DNA of 64,000 nt from an uncultured Flavobacteriales bacterium (GCA_937121175.1 CAKZKD010000002.1:310001-374000); one strand, 5' to 3'; positions 36,327 to 44,174 are shown, numbered from the stretch's first letter. Translations and numbers: made by a program. Notes: generated from the sequence alone by a model not told the origin.

Positions 36327-36381
36327 GTTTTCAAATAATCAATTCAGGTCGAATACTTATTATTGCAGCATACTGCATTAG

Positions 36382-37623
36382 TTGGATTATTCTGATACAA
36401 GCTTGAAACACCACAATACAGAAAAGGTATTTAGCGAATCTTTAGACAAACAGATGCTTGACTTATTAATTAAGTCAGTATTTGGAATAGCCTTTATACT
36501 GGGACTGGCCGCGTTCATATTTGGACACACTGAGTATGCTTTAATTAATGGAGTTTTAGCCGGAGTTTGTGTCGTGCTCTATCTAGTAAATCAAAAAGGT
36601 TTTTTTAAACCCGTTTTTTGGGTTGGTATTACCTCCCTATCTCTTACAATGGTATATTACACTTACCATTTTGGTTTTATCAACTCGCATCTTTATTTGC
36701 TTGCAGGCATAGTAATCTTATCGTATTTCAACAGAAATACAAAGTACGTAATTGAATTCCTATGGGGTGTTGCAGGATTGTTGTTCGTAATAGCTCATTA
36801 TTTTCTAAAAAGTTCTGGTAAAATATCAGACCTAGGAGAATTGGAGGAATTGTTGTTTTATCCCAATGTGGTTTTATCTATGGTCCTTCTTTATTTGGCA
36901 ACTAATCTTTATCGAAAGAAACAACAGGCGCAACGACTTGAATTACACGAATCTATTAAGGTAAAAGATAAATTACTTTCTATTCTTTCTCATGATTTGA
37001 GAACTCCTTTCGGCAATCTTCAGGGAATCATTCAATTAATAGAAATGAATGGGATTTCGAAGAGTGAATTAGACGAAAGTCTAGTGGATATTAAGGCGAA
37101 CTTATCAGCCTCCCAATCAATGTTGGACAATGTATTGATGTGGGTTTCTACTCAACGTAAAGATTTGAGTATAAATCAAGAAGAGGTAGTTTTATGTAGA
37201 CTAGTTGAGGAGAATTTTGAGTTACAAAGAACCAGGGCTAACCGCAAGGGAATTGAGCTAAAGTCAACAATATCCGACGTTAGAGTAACATCGGATAAGG
37301 TAATGTTGAATTCTATTCTTCATAATTTAATTTCCAACGGCATTAAATTTTCACCAAAAAATTCGGGTAGAGTAGAAATTGATATACAGGAAAAAGATAG
37401 CATGTATCAAATGTCTGTTAAGGACAACGGTAAAGGTATTCCTAAAGAAAAATTAAAAGGTCTGTTTACAACCCAAAAAAGTGAATTAGGCTCTGAAAAC
37501 GAAGAGGGTTTCGGAATCGGATTGCAGTTGGTTTATGATTTGTGCAATCAACTAAATATTCAGATTAAAGTGGACTCAGAGCTTGATAAGTGGACAAAGT
37601 TCACGCTTAACATTCCTAAGTAA
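36382..37623 (+). CDS. Orphan sensor histidine kinase, multi-pass membrane type
   Basis: A 413-aa membrane kinase. About six hydrophobic helices occupy residues 27-175 with almost no periplasmic loop, followed by a short coiled linker. The HisKA domain has the phospho-acceptor His204 in LSHDLRTP. The HATPase domain has an N box (HNLISNGIKFSP), a G1 box (DNGKGIPKEK) and a G2 box (GFGIGLQLVYDLC). No response-regulator gene is adjacent. The longest frame starts with TTG at 36382; an in-frame ATG at 36454 (residue 25) directly precedes the first helix and is a good alternative. The signal sensed is unknown but is probably in or at the membrane. Confidence 0.88.
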   Translation: MDYSDTSLKHHNTEKVFSESLDKQMLDLLIKSVFGIAFILGLAAFIFGHTEYALINGVLAGVCVVLYLVNQKGFFKPVFWVGITSLSLTMVYYTYHFGFINSHLYLLAGIVILSYFNRNTKYVIEFLWGVAGLLFVIAHYFLKSSGKISDLGELEELLFYPNVVLSMVLLYLATNLYRKKQQAQRLELHESIKVKDKLLSILSHDLRTPFGNLQGIIQLIEMNGISKSELDESLVDIKANLSASQSMLDNVLMWVSTQRKDLSINQEEVVLCRLVEENFELQRTRANRKGIELKSTISDVRVTSDKVMLNSILHNLISNGIKFSPKNSGRVEIDIQEKDSMYQMSVKDNGKGIPKEKLKGLFTTQKSELGSENEEGFGIGLQLVYDLCNQLNIQIKVDSELDKWTKFTLNIPK

Positions 37624-37646
37624 ACCAACATTTTTATAGGGTTTAG

Positions 37647-38264
37647 CTAAAAGTTAAATCCAAAATGTAGTCCTGGTTCCGCAAAAAAGAACTTACCCCA
37701 TTTATCGTCTAATACCTTAAACTCTGCTGGCATTTCCGTGTGATAAATCCGCTGGGTTATGGCCAATGACGGTTCAATAAAAAATCGGTCTTTAAATAGT
37801 TTGAAATGATACCCCAAGCGGTAGGTGTTTAAGATTTGAAAGCCTTCATCGATTTTAACTTCGTTGCTGTCCACAAAATTTTGTGTTGCATTCATTACAT
37901 GAACCCCCGCATATAAACCTTTCCATAAAAACCTTTGATAAGCAACAGCAACACCAATCTCTCTTACGTAACCCGGGAATTGCTCTTCTGGTGCTTCAAA
38001 AGATTTACCATAAGGAATGCCTAAAGACCAAGCGTATTTCCAGGTTTTAAATTCCAATGAAACTACGTCTTTTGGAGTTAGACGGTAGCCTATATTGAGT
38101 TGCACAAAATCGGGTCGGTTGCTTTGAGCAAAATTGCCAAGCATAAAAAAGGTGCTACCAATAAAACACTTTTTGTAGGTACTATCTTGTTCTGAGTACT
38201 GTGGGAATATTGGATTTAACCAAACGCTACCAAATAAGATTACTGTTGTAATTTTTAATTTCAT
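37647..38264 (-). CDS. Exported outer-membrane beta-barrel candidate
   Basis: A 205-aa protein with a signal peptide (about 1-21, ending IFPQ). Alternating strands rich in aromatic residues follow (LNIGYRLTPKDVVSLEFKTW, YRLGYHFKLFKDRFFIEPSLA), and it ends in Phe (GLHFGFNF), the usual closing residue of an outer-membrane barrel. I cannot name a family. I chose the ATG at 38264, where the signal peptide starts; the frame extends to a TTG at 38294. Confidence 0.75.
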   Translation of the reverse strand: MKLKITTVILFGSVWLNPIFPQYSEQDSTYKKCFIGSTFFMLGNFAQSNRPDFVQLNIGYRLTPKDVVSLEFKTWKYAWSLGIPYGKSFEAPEEQFPGYVREIGVAVAYQRFLWKGLYAGVHVMNATQNFVDSNEVKIDEGFQILNTYRLGYHFKLFKDRFFIEPSLAITQRIYHTEMPAEFKVLDDKWGKFFFAEPGLHFGFNF

Positions 38265-38390
38265 GTTGTCCTTCTTTACAATTTTGAAGGCCAAAGATGA
38301 AAATGAGCGGTGCTAAAAAACGTTCACTTAAGTTAAGAAAGTAGTTCTTAAAAAGTTAGCAATTGAAATTTTTCATTGATGGGGCTGCGA

Positions 38391-38420
38391 AGAGATACTG
38401 AACCAAGTTCAGCATGACCC
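38391..38420. repeat. REP-like palindromic repeat, copy 2
   Basis: GATACTGAA (38394-38402) and TTCAGCATGAC (38408-38418) form an imperfect stem. It has the same ending (TTCAGCATGAC) as the copy at 23323 and lies between the barrel protein and a Crp/Fnr gene. Confidence 0.65.
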
Positions 38421-38440
38421 GTAGCTATATGCCAAAACAA

Positions 38441-39022
38441 TTAGCTTTTACTTTTTTTAATGATACGAGCGCGAAGCCTGCTCAAAGATTGGGGCTTTAC
38501 GCCAATGAAACTCGCTAGTTGGTGTTGTGGAACACGCTGCATAAGATCAGGCCTTTTTTCGAGTAAACTCAAGTAGCGTTGCTCAGGGGTTGCTATTTTA
38601 AAATCGTCAAAATTAATTTGTTGCTTTGCCAATAATTCTTCAGATAATACACGGCAAAGGGTTTCAAATTTTGGAAATTTCTCAAAGATTTCTGCTTCCA
38701 TGCTTGGGTCGGAAACCGTTAGAATACAATCTTCTGAAGTTGACACAAAATATTCGGAGGGTTGCTTGGTCAGCACGCAAACAGGGGTTAACCCCTCCAT
38801 TTCGGTATAAAACGCTGTGGTTTTTTCTTCTCCTTCTAGAACGTAGTAGCTGCGTAAGCACCCTTCTAAAACAAAGTAACCGTCAGACGAGCGGTCACCT
38901 TCCGCAAGGAGAACGGTTCCTTTTTTTACAGTTTTAAAAATGTTGAGATCGACAAGAGCAGCTTTCTCTTTTTCGGTGAGCGCAACATATTTAGAAATAA
39001 AATCGAAAAGTAATTCTTGCAT
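38441..39022 (-). CDS. Crp/Fnr family transcriptional regulator
   Basis: A 193-aa regulator with an N-terminal cyclic-nucleotide-binding-like barrel (VKKGTVLLAEGDRSSDGYFVLEG) and a C-terminal helix-turn-helix (VPQHQLASFIGVKPQSLSRLRARI). It belongs to the same subgroup as the regulators at 27795 and 39695. It is third in the cluster Crp-DinB-Crp, 71 bp after the DinB gene. Ligand and targets are unknown. Confidence 0.87.
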   Translation of the reverse strand: MQELLFDFISKYVALTEKEKAALVDLNIFKTVKKGTVLLAEGDRSSDGYFVLEGCLRSYYVLEGEEKTTAFYTEMEGLTPVCVLTKQPSEYFVSTSEDCILTVSDPSMEAEIFEKFPKFETLCRVLSEELLAKQQINFDDFKIATPEQRYLSLLEKRPDLMQRVPQHQLASFIGVKPQSLSRLRARIIKKSKS

Positions 39023-39093
39023 TGAAATTCAAATTTGAGATACAAACTAAGCATTATGCAAACAATTAATCGTAATCTAATTGACAGATTCTT

Positions 39094-39639
39094 TTAGTTA
39101 ATTGGAATCCGTTTTGCTTGTATAATATGTCGCTCATTATGGAAAACCAAAAACCGAAGCGTATCTCCTAACCTCAGTTTAATAAGCTTAGAAAGCGAAA
39201 TTGCAGTTTTTACGTTCTTTAAGTTTACTTCTCGAGACTCGTTTAGTAGGTTTTTAAGCGTTTCTAGCTGTTTAATGAACTGGTCCAGAGAAGTGGAGTT
39301 TAAATTAGAATTCGTTGGATCCATGGCTCTTGTAGCCTTCATTTTCTTTTTGCCATCTACTTTGATAACACCCACAAAATATTCTCCAAGTATTCCGCTT
39401 TTAAATTGAAGGTTTCCTGTTTTTTTATTGGCCTTCAGCAATTGCTTTTCAATTTCTGGGAGATAAAACTTTCCGTACAGGTTTAGGTGTTCAATGCACT
39501 CCAAAATGCTCCAGCTTTCAGGTGACGTTTTGTAGTTGAGTTGTTTGGCTGAAAGCCGTTTAAAAGACCGAATATCATTTAATGCAACGTTGGTTAAACG
39601 CGCAAGTTCTACGATTAATTTTTCTTGTTCAATTTTCAT
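39094..39639 (-). CDS. DinB family protein, paralogue 2
   Basis: A 181-aa DinB-superfamily four-helix protein. It shares WSILECIEHLN and a late FHNERHIIQAKRI with the copy at 27161-27742, and the central FKSGILGEYFVGVIKVDGKK segment is also recognisably the same. The ATG at 39639 is preferred over a TTG at 39657. It sits directly downstream of a Crp/Fnr gene, as the first copy does. The enzymatic substrate is unknown. Confidence 0.84.
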   Translation of the reverse strand: MKIEQEKLIVELARLTNVALNDIRSFKRLSAKQLNYKTSPESWSILECIEHLNLYGKFYLPEIEKQLLKANKKTGNLQFKSGILGEYFVGVIKVDGKKKMKATRAMDPTNSNLNSTSLDQFIKQLETLKNLLNESREVNLKNVKTAISLSKLIKLRLGDTLRFLVFHNERHIIQAKRIPIN

Positions 39640-39694
39640 AGTTTTCCTTTTGAACAAAGCTGTATTGTTTCTAAAACTTTTGTCTTGACTGAAA

Positions 39695-40231
39695 TCAAGA
39701 TTTTCGGATTCTACTGAGCGTTTCTGGATTCATTCTGAGGTAGCGTGCAATGTACTTTAGTGGAACGTGTTGGAATAAGTTAGGACTTCTTTTTAGCACT
39801 CTTTCTAGTCGCTTCGCCGGAGAATCAATCAGCAAATCAACTTCTCTGTCCAGTTGCTGAACCAAAATGGTTTTCAGAAATTGAGCATAATTTTCACTTT
39901 CGTCAGTAATACGCTCAATTATGGCTCTAGAAATTACCTTGACCTTGGTTTGCCGGATAGCCTCAATGTATAATTCCGAAGGTACTTTATCAAAAAAGGA
40001 AGACATGGAGTTGAGCACGGAACCGTTGTAACTCAAACGAATTATTTTTTCTTCGTACTCTGATAAGTAAAATACTTTTACGGCTCCCTCATCAATTAGG
40101 TAAAGGTTGTTTTCTATTTCACCTTCTTGCAATAAAAACTCGCCTTTTTTGTAGGTTTTTTCCTTTGAGCTGCGCTCAAAAGCCTGCATGATTTGATAGG
40201 TAAAATCGAGTTTATTTATTTCGGGATTCAA
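39695..40231 (-). CDS. Crp/Fnr family transcriptional regulator
   Basis: A 178-aa regulator with a cyclic-nucleotide-binding-like barrel (YKKGEFLLQEGEIENNLYLIDEG) and a helix-turn-helix (VPLKYIARYLRMNPETLSRIRK). The frame opens with a TTG two bases after the methyltransferase stop, so it is probably coupled; an ATG at 40189 is an alternative. It precedes the DinB paralogue and is the counterpart of the Crp gene at 27795-28361. Confidence 0.86.
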   Translation of the reverse strand: MNPEINKLDFTYQIMQAFERSSKEKTYKKGEFLLQEGEIENNLYLIDEGAVKVFYLSEYEEKIIRLSYNGSVLNSMSSFFDKVPSELYIEAIRQTKVKVISRAIIERITDESENYAQFLKTILVQQLDREVDLLIDSPAKRLERVLKRSPNLFQHVPLKYIARYLRMNPETLSRIRKS

Positions 40232-40233
40232 GA

Positions 40234-40803
40234 CTACTTTTTTTGTGCAATCAGAACAATAGAATCATTGGGCTCAAACTCTTCATACAATTCCATGGAT
40301 AATATTTCAAATTTTGTTTCGAACTCTTTTTTAAGCTCCTCTTTGTTGTGGGAATTCACAAACATGCCTTTAAATTCTTCAGTGCCTTCACCTTTCCAAA
40401 ACGAGTGACAGATTACCCCATTTGGGTTTAAGATTTCAGCCTGTCGTGCAACGGATTGAACCAGCTCTTCATCCGTTAAATGGTGAAGCACCTTGTTTGA
40501 ATAAATCCCGTCAAATTTCACTTCTGTATCTAACGTCGCCGCATCCAATTCAATAAAATTACCTGACGGATTTTGTGCTTTCAAATGACTCAAAAAAGCT
40601 TCTGACATGTCTGAGCCAGTAACCTCATAGCCTTTGCTAAGAATTTGCCAATCCGTACCAGGGCCAGAACCTAATTCCAAAACTGAAGAACCTTCTTTTA
40701 GGAACTCCTTGAACTTGTTTACTAGCGGCTCACTATTCACGTCCTTAGCAGCGGCAATGTATTCTTTTACCGATTTACTAGAACTGTAGTACTCCTGTTT
40801 CAT
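40234..40803 (-). CDS. Class I SAM-dependent methyltransferase
   Basis: A 189-aa Rossmann-type methyltransferase with the SAM-binding motif I VLELGSGPGTDW (about 40-51), the following acidic residue in GSDMS, and a motif with GIYSNKVLHHL. It is of the methyltransferase 11/25 type that acts on small molecules; the substrate is unknown. Its start overlaps the stop of the PH-domain gene by 4 bp (ATGA), and its own stop is 2 bp from the next Crp gene, so all belong to one transcript. Confidence 0.85.
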   Translation of the reverse strand: MKQEYYSSSKSVKEYIAAAKDVNSEPLVNKFKEFLKEGSSVLELGSGPGTDWQILSKGYEVTGSDMSEAFLSHLKAQNPSGNFIELDAATLDTEVKFDGIYSNKVLHHLTDEELVQSVARQAEILNPNGVICHSFWKGEGTEEFKGMFVNSHNKEELKKEFETKFEILSMELYEEFEPNDSIVLIAQKK

Positions 40804-41339
40804 GATTTATTGGCTTTAAGTTCAACTTCAATATTCTTAAGTGTTTGAGCTATTTCCTGCAATAGAACAGTATCTCCTTTTGGAGTAGCAGGGCTAAGTC
40901 CAGCATCTTGTTTTAGTAATTGTCGTTGAGCTAAAACCTTTTCTCTGAAGTCTTTTGCTTCGATTATACCAATCAGCGTTAAATCTCCACCGGTACGATT
41001 GCCTTGCCCGCCTGCGGTTTCAATTTCTAAAATTGCCAATCCAAATATGCGAAGTAATGGGCCTTCTTTAAACGTCAAATCTTGAATATTCTCAAGCGGA
41101 ATGGTCTTTTCAACGGTAAAGATTACTCCTTTTTTAAATTTTAAAGTTTCCTTGTTTAGTTGGCAATCCAAAGCATTGAATTGTTTTTTTGTCCAATAAT
41201 TACCCAAACCTAGAATCCAAAAAACGAGAAATGCCCACCCAATGAAAGGAAATAGCCCAATGATACAGCCAATAACAAAAAAGTAAGTTTTGATTTTTGG
41301 GTTGAAGGAGGGTTTGAATATTAATTCTGAGTTTTCCAT
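40800..41339 (-). CDS. Membrane protein with bacterial PH (bPH2/YdbS-like) domain
   Basis: A 179-aa protein with two adjacent hydrophobic helices (about 18-48; FFVIGCIIGLFPFIGWAFLVFWILGLG), then a bacterial pleckstrin-homology domain (about 55-125; KKGVIFTVEKTIPLENIQDLTFKEGPLLRIFGLAILEIETAG) and a charged tail. The arrangement matches YdbS/YdbT-type proteins, whose function is poorly known. It heads a run of five same-strand genes (PH protein, methyltransferase, Crp, DinB, Crp). Start: ATG at 41339. Confidence 0.82.
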   Translation of the reverse strand: MENSELIFKPSFNPKIKTYFFVIGCIIGLFPFIGWAFLVFWILGLGNYWTKKQFNALDCQLNKETLKFKKGVIFTVEKTIPLENIQDLTFKEGPLLRIFGLAILEIETAGGQGNRTGGDLTLIGIIEAKDFREKVLAQRQLLKQDAGLSPATPKGDTVLLQEIAQTLKNIEVELKANKS

Positions 41340-41474
41340 AGAATCAAAAATACGGTTAGAAAATGAACTGTGAAATTGAATAATAGCTACAAGCTATTAT
41401 TCAATAGATAACTATAGTGACAAAGCAAAATTTAAAATCTGTTGTTTGCTCAAATAAATCTCAGTTACGGCTCA

Positions 41475-41554
41475 ACGTGTACACTTTTCTCGATTTTTTG
41501 TACATGTTAGACTCCATGTATATACTTTTTAAGTAAAATGTATACATGTTTATT
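41475..41554. repeat. Fic-flanking direct repeat, downstream copy
   Basis: An ~80-bp sequence matching 42738-42816 in the same orientation. It contains two dyads: ACGTGTACA with TGTACATGT (41475-41507), and CATGTATA with TATACATG (41515-41548, perfect arms). It lies about 50 bp beyond the fic stop, in the 263-bp gap between fic and the PH-domain gene. No gene is visible in that gap. Confidence 0.75.
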
Positions 41555-41602
41555 TTCTGTTTTTCTTCTGATTGCTCTTCGGGAGTTGTCTGTTCAGAAC
41601 AG

Positions 41603-42688
41603 TTAGGTTGTATTGTTTTTCAATAGTGAAAACAGTTGGTGATTTAGAAAATAATTGCTTCTTCCTATTTTTATTTTAACCAAGATGCCCATTGCTGAAA
41701 GAGTTTCTAAGTATTTGCGAGCAGTCTGCCGTGAGACGTGCAAATCTGATTGAAGCAAGGCAATTTTTGAATATGGATGCCTAAAGAGATTATTAATCAA
41801 ATCCTGACTGTACATTCTAGGTTGCTCTTTCCGAATTCTGAGCTTAAGTTCTTGCATTAGCTTTTTAATAGCTTTTATTTGGCTAACGGTCTGGATACTG
41901 GTTTCCTCAACAGCAGAAAGCATATAAATAAGCCATTCCTCCCAGTTTTTAGTATCTCTAGTAGATTGCAGTAATTGGTAATACTCACTTCTGTTTTTTA
42001 ATAGGTATCTACTTAAATAAAGAATAGGTAGGTTTAGTAAATCTTGCTGAATGAGATACAGGATATTTATTATTCTACCCGTTCTGCCATTACCGTCATA
42101 GAAAGGATGAATGCTCTCGAATTGGTGGTGAATAATAGCCATTTTTATCAACGGGTCTATTTCCAGAATTTCAGCGTCGTTGATAAAAACTTCTAGATTC
42201 GACATTAAGGTTTGAATAACCTCCGGCTTTTGTGGCGGAATATAGACAACCTCTTGGGTCGCATCATTAATAAGCTTTGTCCCAGCTTGTCTCCTAAACC
42301 CGGCATTGTTTCCTTCTATTATTTCTTGTATATCTTTTATCAGTTTGAGGTTCAGTATTCCTTGTTCTTGAATTTTACTAAACCCGTATTTAAGAGCCTC
42401 AGCATACCGATATACTTCTTTAGAGGCCGGAGAGGGAAATTTAGATTCCGACGCAACACCTTGATATACCTCATCGTGGGTGGTTACAATATTCTCAATT
42501 CCAGAACTGTCTTTTGCCTCTTGAATCGAGAGTGTGTCTATAAGAATTCGCTCGTTGGGAATTGAACTGGCCACACCTTTTAATTCTGCCAAGGCTGCCC
42601 TTGCAGAGGCCAGCTTTTTTAGAACCGTTCGGGTTTCTAATAGATGGGCTTCTAAACCATCAGGAAGAATATTTATTGAGTAACTCAT
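41603..42688 (-). CDS. Fic family protein (AMP-transferase) with winged helix-turn-helix
   Basis: A 361-aa enzyme expected to transfer AMP or a similar group to Ser/Thr/Tyr hydroxyls. Order: a Fic N-terminal domain with the autoinhibitory motif SSGIEN (61-66, Glu65), the catalytic motif HPFYDGNGRTGR (194-205, His194), and a C-terminal winged helix-turn-helix (about 295-350; VSRQTARKYLETL). This class II layout means the protein inhibits itself until the Glu is displaced. I chose the ATG at 42688; the frame is open to 42727. TGTACA palindromes lie on both sides of the gene, and its own DNA-binding domain may act on them. Confidence 0.92.
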   Translation of the reverse strand: MSYSINILPDGLEAHLLETRTVLKKLASARAALAELKGVASSIPNERILIDTLSIQEAKDSSGIENIVTTHDEVYQGVASESKFPSPASKEVYRYAEALKYGFSKIQEQGILNLKLIKDIQEIIEGNNAGFRRQAGTKLINDATQEVVYIPPQKPEVIQTLMSNLEVFINDAEILEIDPLIKMAIIHHQFESIHPFYDGNGRTGRIINILYLIQQDLLNLPILYLSRYLLKNRSEYYQLLQSTRDTKNWEEWLIYMLSAVEETSIQTVSQIKAIKKLMQELKLRIRKEQPRMYSQDLINNLFRHPYSKIALLQSDLHVSRQTARKYLETLSAMGILVKIKIGRSNYFLNHQLFSLLKNNTT

Positions 42689-42737
42689 GGGTAAATTGAT
42701 ATGTACAATTATCAAATAAATATACACTTTAAGCGTG

Positions 42738-42816
42738 ACGTGTACACTTTTTCCGATTTTTTGTACACGTCAGCTTCTACGTGTACACTTTTTTCGGAAT
42801 TGTGTACATGAATTTT
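42738..42816. repeat. Fic-flanking direct repeat, upstream copy, with palindromes
   Basis: This copy lies 49 bp upstream of the fic ATG. Its first palindrome has perfect 10-bp arms, GACGTGTACA (42737-42746) and TGTACACGTC (42762-42771). The second has ACGTGTACAC (42779-42788) and GTGTACATG (42802-42810). Additional half-sites ATGTACA (42701) and TATACAC (42721) lie between it and the gene. It may be an operator, a recombination site, or both. Confidence 0.75.
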
Positions 42817-42854
42817 TCGTGTGGTAATTTGAAATTCGAATGCAACGCAACCAT

Positions 42855-43060
42855 ACAAATCTTTAAAATCAACGTCATTCCGGAATCGTTAATGAACAAA
42901 ACAAAGAATGAGTTTTAGTGAATTAGATATCCGGAATCTCCTTTTTATTCGTGTTTTACCTTGGTAGATAACAGATTCCGTATAACTATCTTACAAATTT
43001 TCCTTTCGTCAAATTGTTCGATTACGCTTACGGGATGACGAGCGGAATGGAAGGCTTAGG
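42855..43060. repeat. ~205-bp palindromic direct repeat, copy A
   Basis: It is closely similar to 43898-44103 throughout, in the same orientation and exactly 1043 bp apart at the left end. The outer ends CGTCATTCC (42873) and GGGATGACG (43032) are inverted repeats, and an inner pair GGAATCT/AGATTCC adds a second dyad. It fills most of the 367-bp gap between fic and the toxin-like gene, and its right end overlaps that gene's last codons. Confidence 0.75.
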
Positions 43061-43661
43061 TTGTTATAAGTTTAGATAAACTAGGAACTTTACTTTGTAA
43101 AAATGGCGAAAATGGTTGGCTATGCACAAAACTCCCCTGTTCATAGGTTAAGATGTGACTGGGAGTTTTTTTGTATGCGTTGGTATCAAATAATTGAATG
43201 GAATCAAAGAAAGGCCAATGTTCATTAAGATGTTTATAGCCAAGATTAAACCTAGATTCAATCTCCTTATCAGGAACAAAATGACCACCATTTTCAACCC
43301 TTATTGCGACTCGTTTTTTTGCTTGCTCAATAGAATCTAGACAAAAAAATATAAGCTCTAAATTGAAGTTGTTTTGTTTGAACTTTTCAGGCCAAAATAA
43401 AGGAGTTGAGTTAAATTTAGTTTCATAACAAAAATTTAGCTATTCTCCAATGGCCTTATCAACCTGAAACTCAAGCTCAGTTCTTGAAAGATTATGGGCC
43501 ATCCTGTCTCTGAATTCAGAATCACGGAGTTGGTTGTAATACCTTAGGAATACTTTGTCGTAATCAAAAACCTCGGTATTGGAAGGAGAAAGAGCTTTAG
43601 AGAAGGAAGATTTGCCAGAACCGTTACAGCCAGCGATGACTAATAATGTTGGTTTAGACAT
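43056..43661 (-). pseudogene. Zeta-toxin-like P-loop kinase gene with one in-frame amber codon
   Basis: The frame opens with an ATG at 43661 and encodes a Walker A motif, GCNGSGKSS (11-19). A TAG at codon 74 (43440-43442) interrupts it. The same frame then runs on without another stop for 127 codons, showing CYETKFNSTPLFWPE, a run to RVAIRVENGGHFVP (117-130, the GGH motif of zeta-type toxins) and a TAA at 43056. The total of 201 codons plus stop suits this family. No ATG is available after the TAG. Either the gene is inactivated, or the TAG is a reading error or is suppressed. Zeta-type proteins phosphorylate UDP-amino sugars or related targets. Confidence 0.82.
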
Positions 43662-43815
43662 TAAACTGAGGGGCAGGTTTAGGATTCTGATTGATTTTTC
43701 CTTGCCGTTGCTTGAATTCGTATACTTCTATTTCTTTTTGAATTCTAGGCATTTCCGCCTTCATTTTATTTTGAAGTTCTTTAATACGTTCTAGTACTTT
43801 TTCCTTAGAAGTCAT
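43654..43815 (-). CDS. Small antitoxin-like protein upstream of the zeta-toxin-like gene
   Basis: A 53-aa frame (ATG 43815, TAA 43654-43656) that overlaps the start of the toxin-like gene by 8 bp, the classic order for a toxin-antitoxin operon. The protein is highly charged and predicted helical for its first ~40 residues (KEKVLERIKELQNKMKAEM), with a Pro/Asn-rich tail (NPKPAPQFNV). I recognise no named family; the antitoxin role is inferred from size, charge and position. It is intact, unlike its partner. Confidence 0.7.
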   Translation of the reverse strand: MTSKEKVLERIKELQNKMKAEMPRIQKEIEVYEFKQRQGKINQNPKPAPQFNV

Positions 43816-43897
43816 ATCACAAAAATACTAATATTGATTTAATTCAATTTTATGGGGTTGTACCATTTGAGTTCTTTAATTAAAATTTGTTCGTCAA

Positions 43898-44103
43898 ACA
43901 AATATTTAAAATCAACGTCATTCCGGAATCGTTAATGAACTAAACGAAGAATGAGTTTTAGTGAATTAGATATCCGGAATCTCCTTTTTACTGGAGTGTC
44001 TAATGCGTTAAATAACAGATTCCGTATAACTATCTCACAAAATTTCCTTTCGTCAAATTGTTCGATTACGTCTACGGAATGACGGTTTGAATGGAAGGTT
44101 TGG
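43898..44103. repeat. ~205-bp palindromic direct repeat, copy B
   Basis: The second copy of the element at 42855. Its outer ends CGTCATTCC (43916) and GGAATGACG (44075) are perfect 9-bp inverted repeats. Together the two copies bracket the antitoxin/toxin pair. It occupies most of the 359-bp gap between that locus and the next T9SS gene; no gene is visible in the rest of the gap. Confidence 0.75.
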
Positions 44104-44174
44104 GAATAAAAAGGTTTTAGAATAAGTGGTGGAGCGCAATGAAATGGCACCTAAAATCCATGCATAACTACTTG

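Noticed and set aside
41475-42816. CRISPR-like repeats around fic
   Set aside because: There are only two units per side, with palindromic rather than spacer structure, and no cas genes. The pattern is that of operators or flanking repeats.
43440-43661. Complete 73-aa P-loop protein
   Set aside because: The frame continues for another 127 codons with family motifs after the TAG, so this is the front part of an interrupted gene rather than a small protein.
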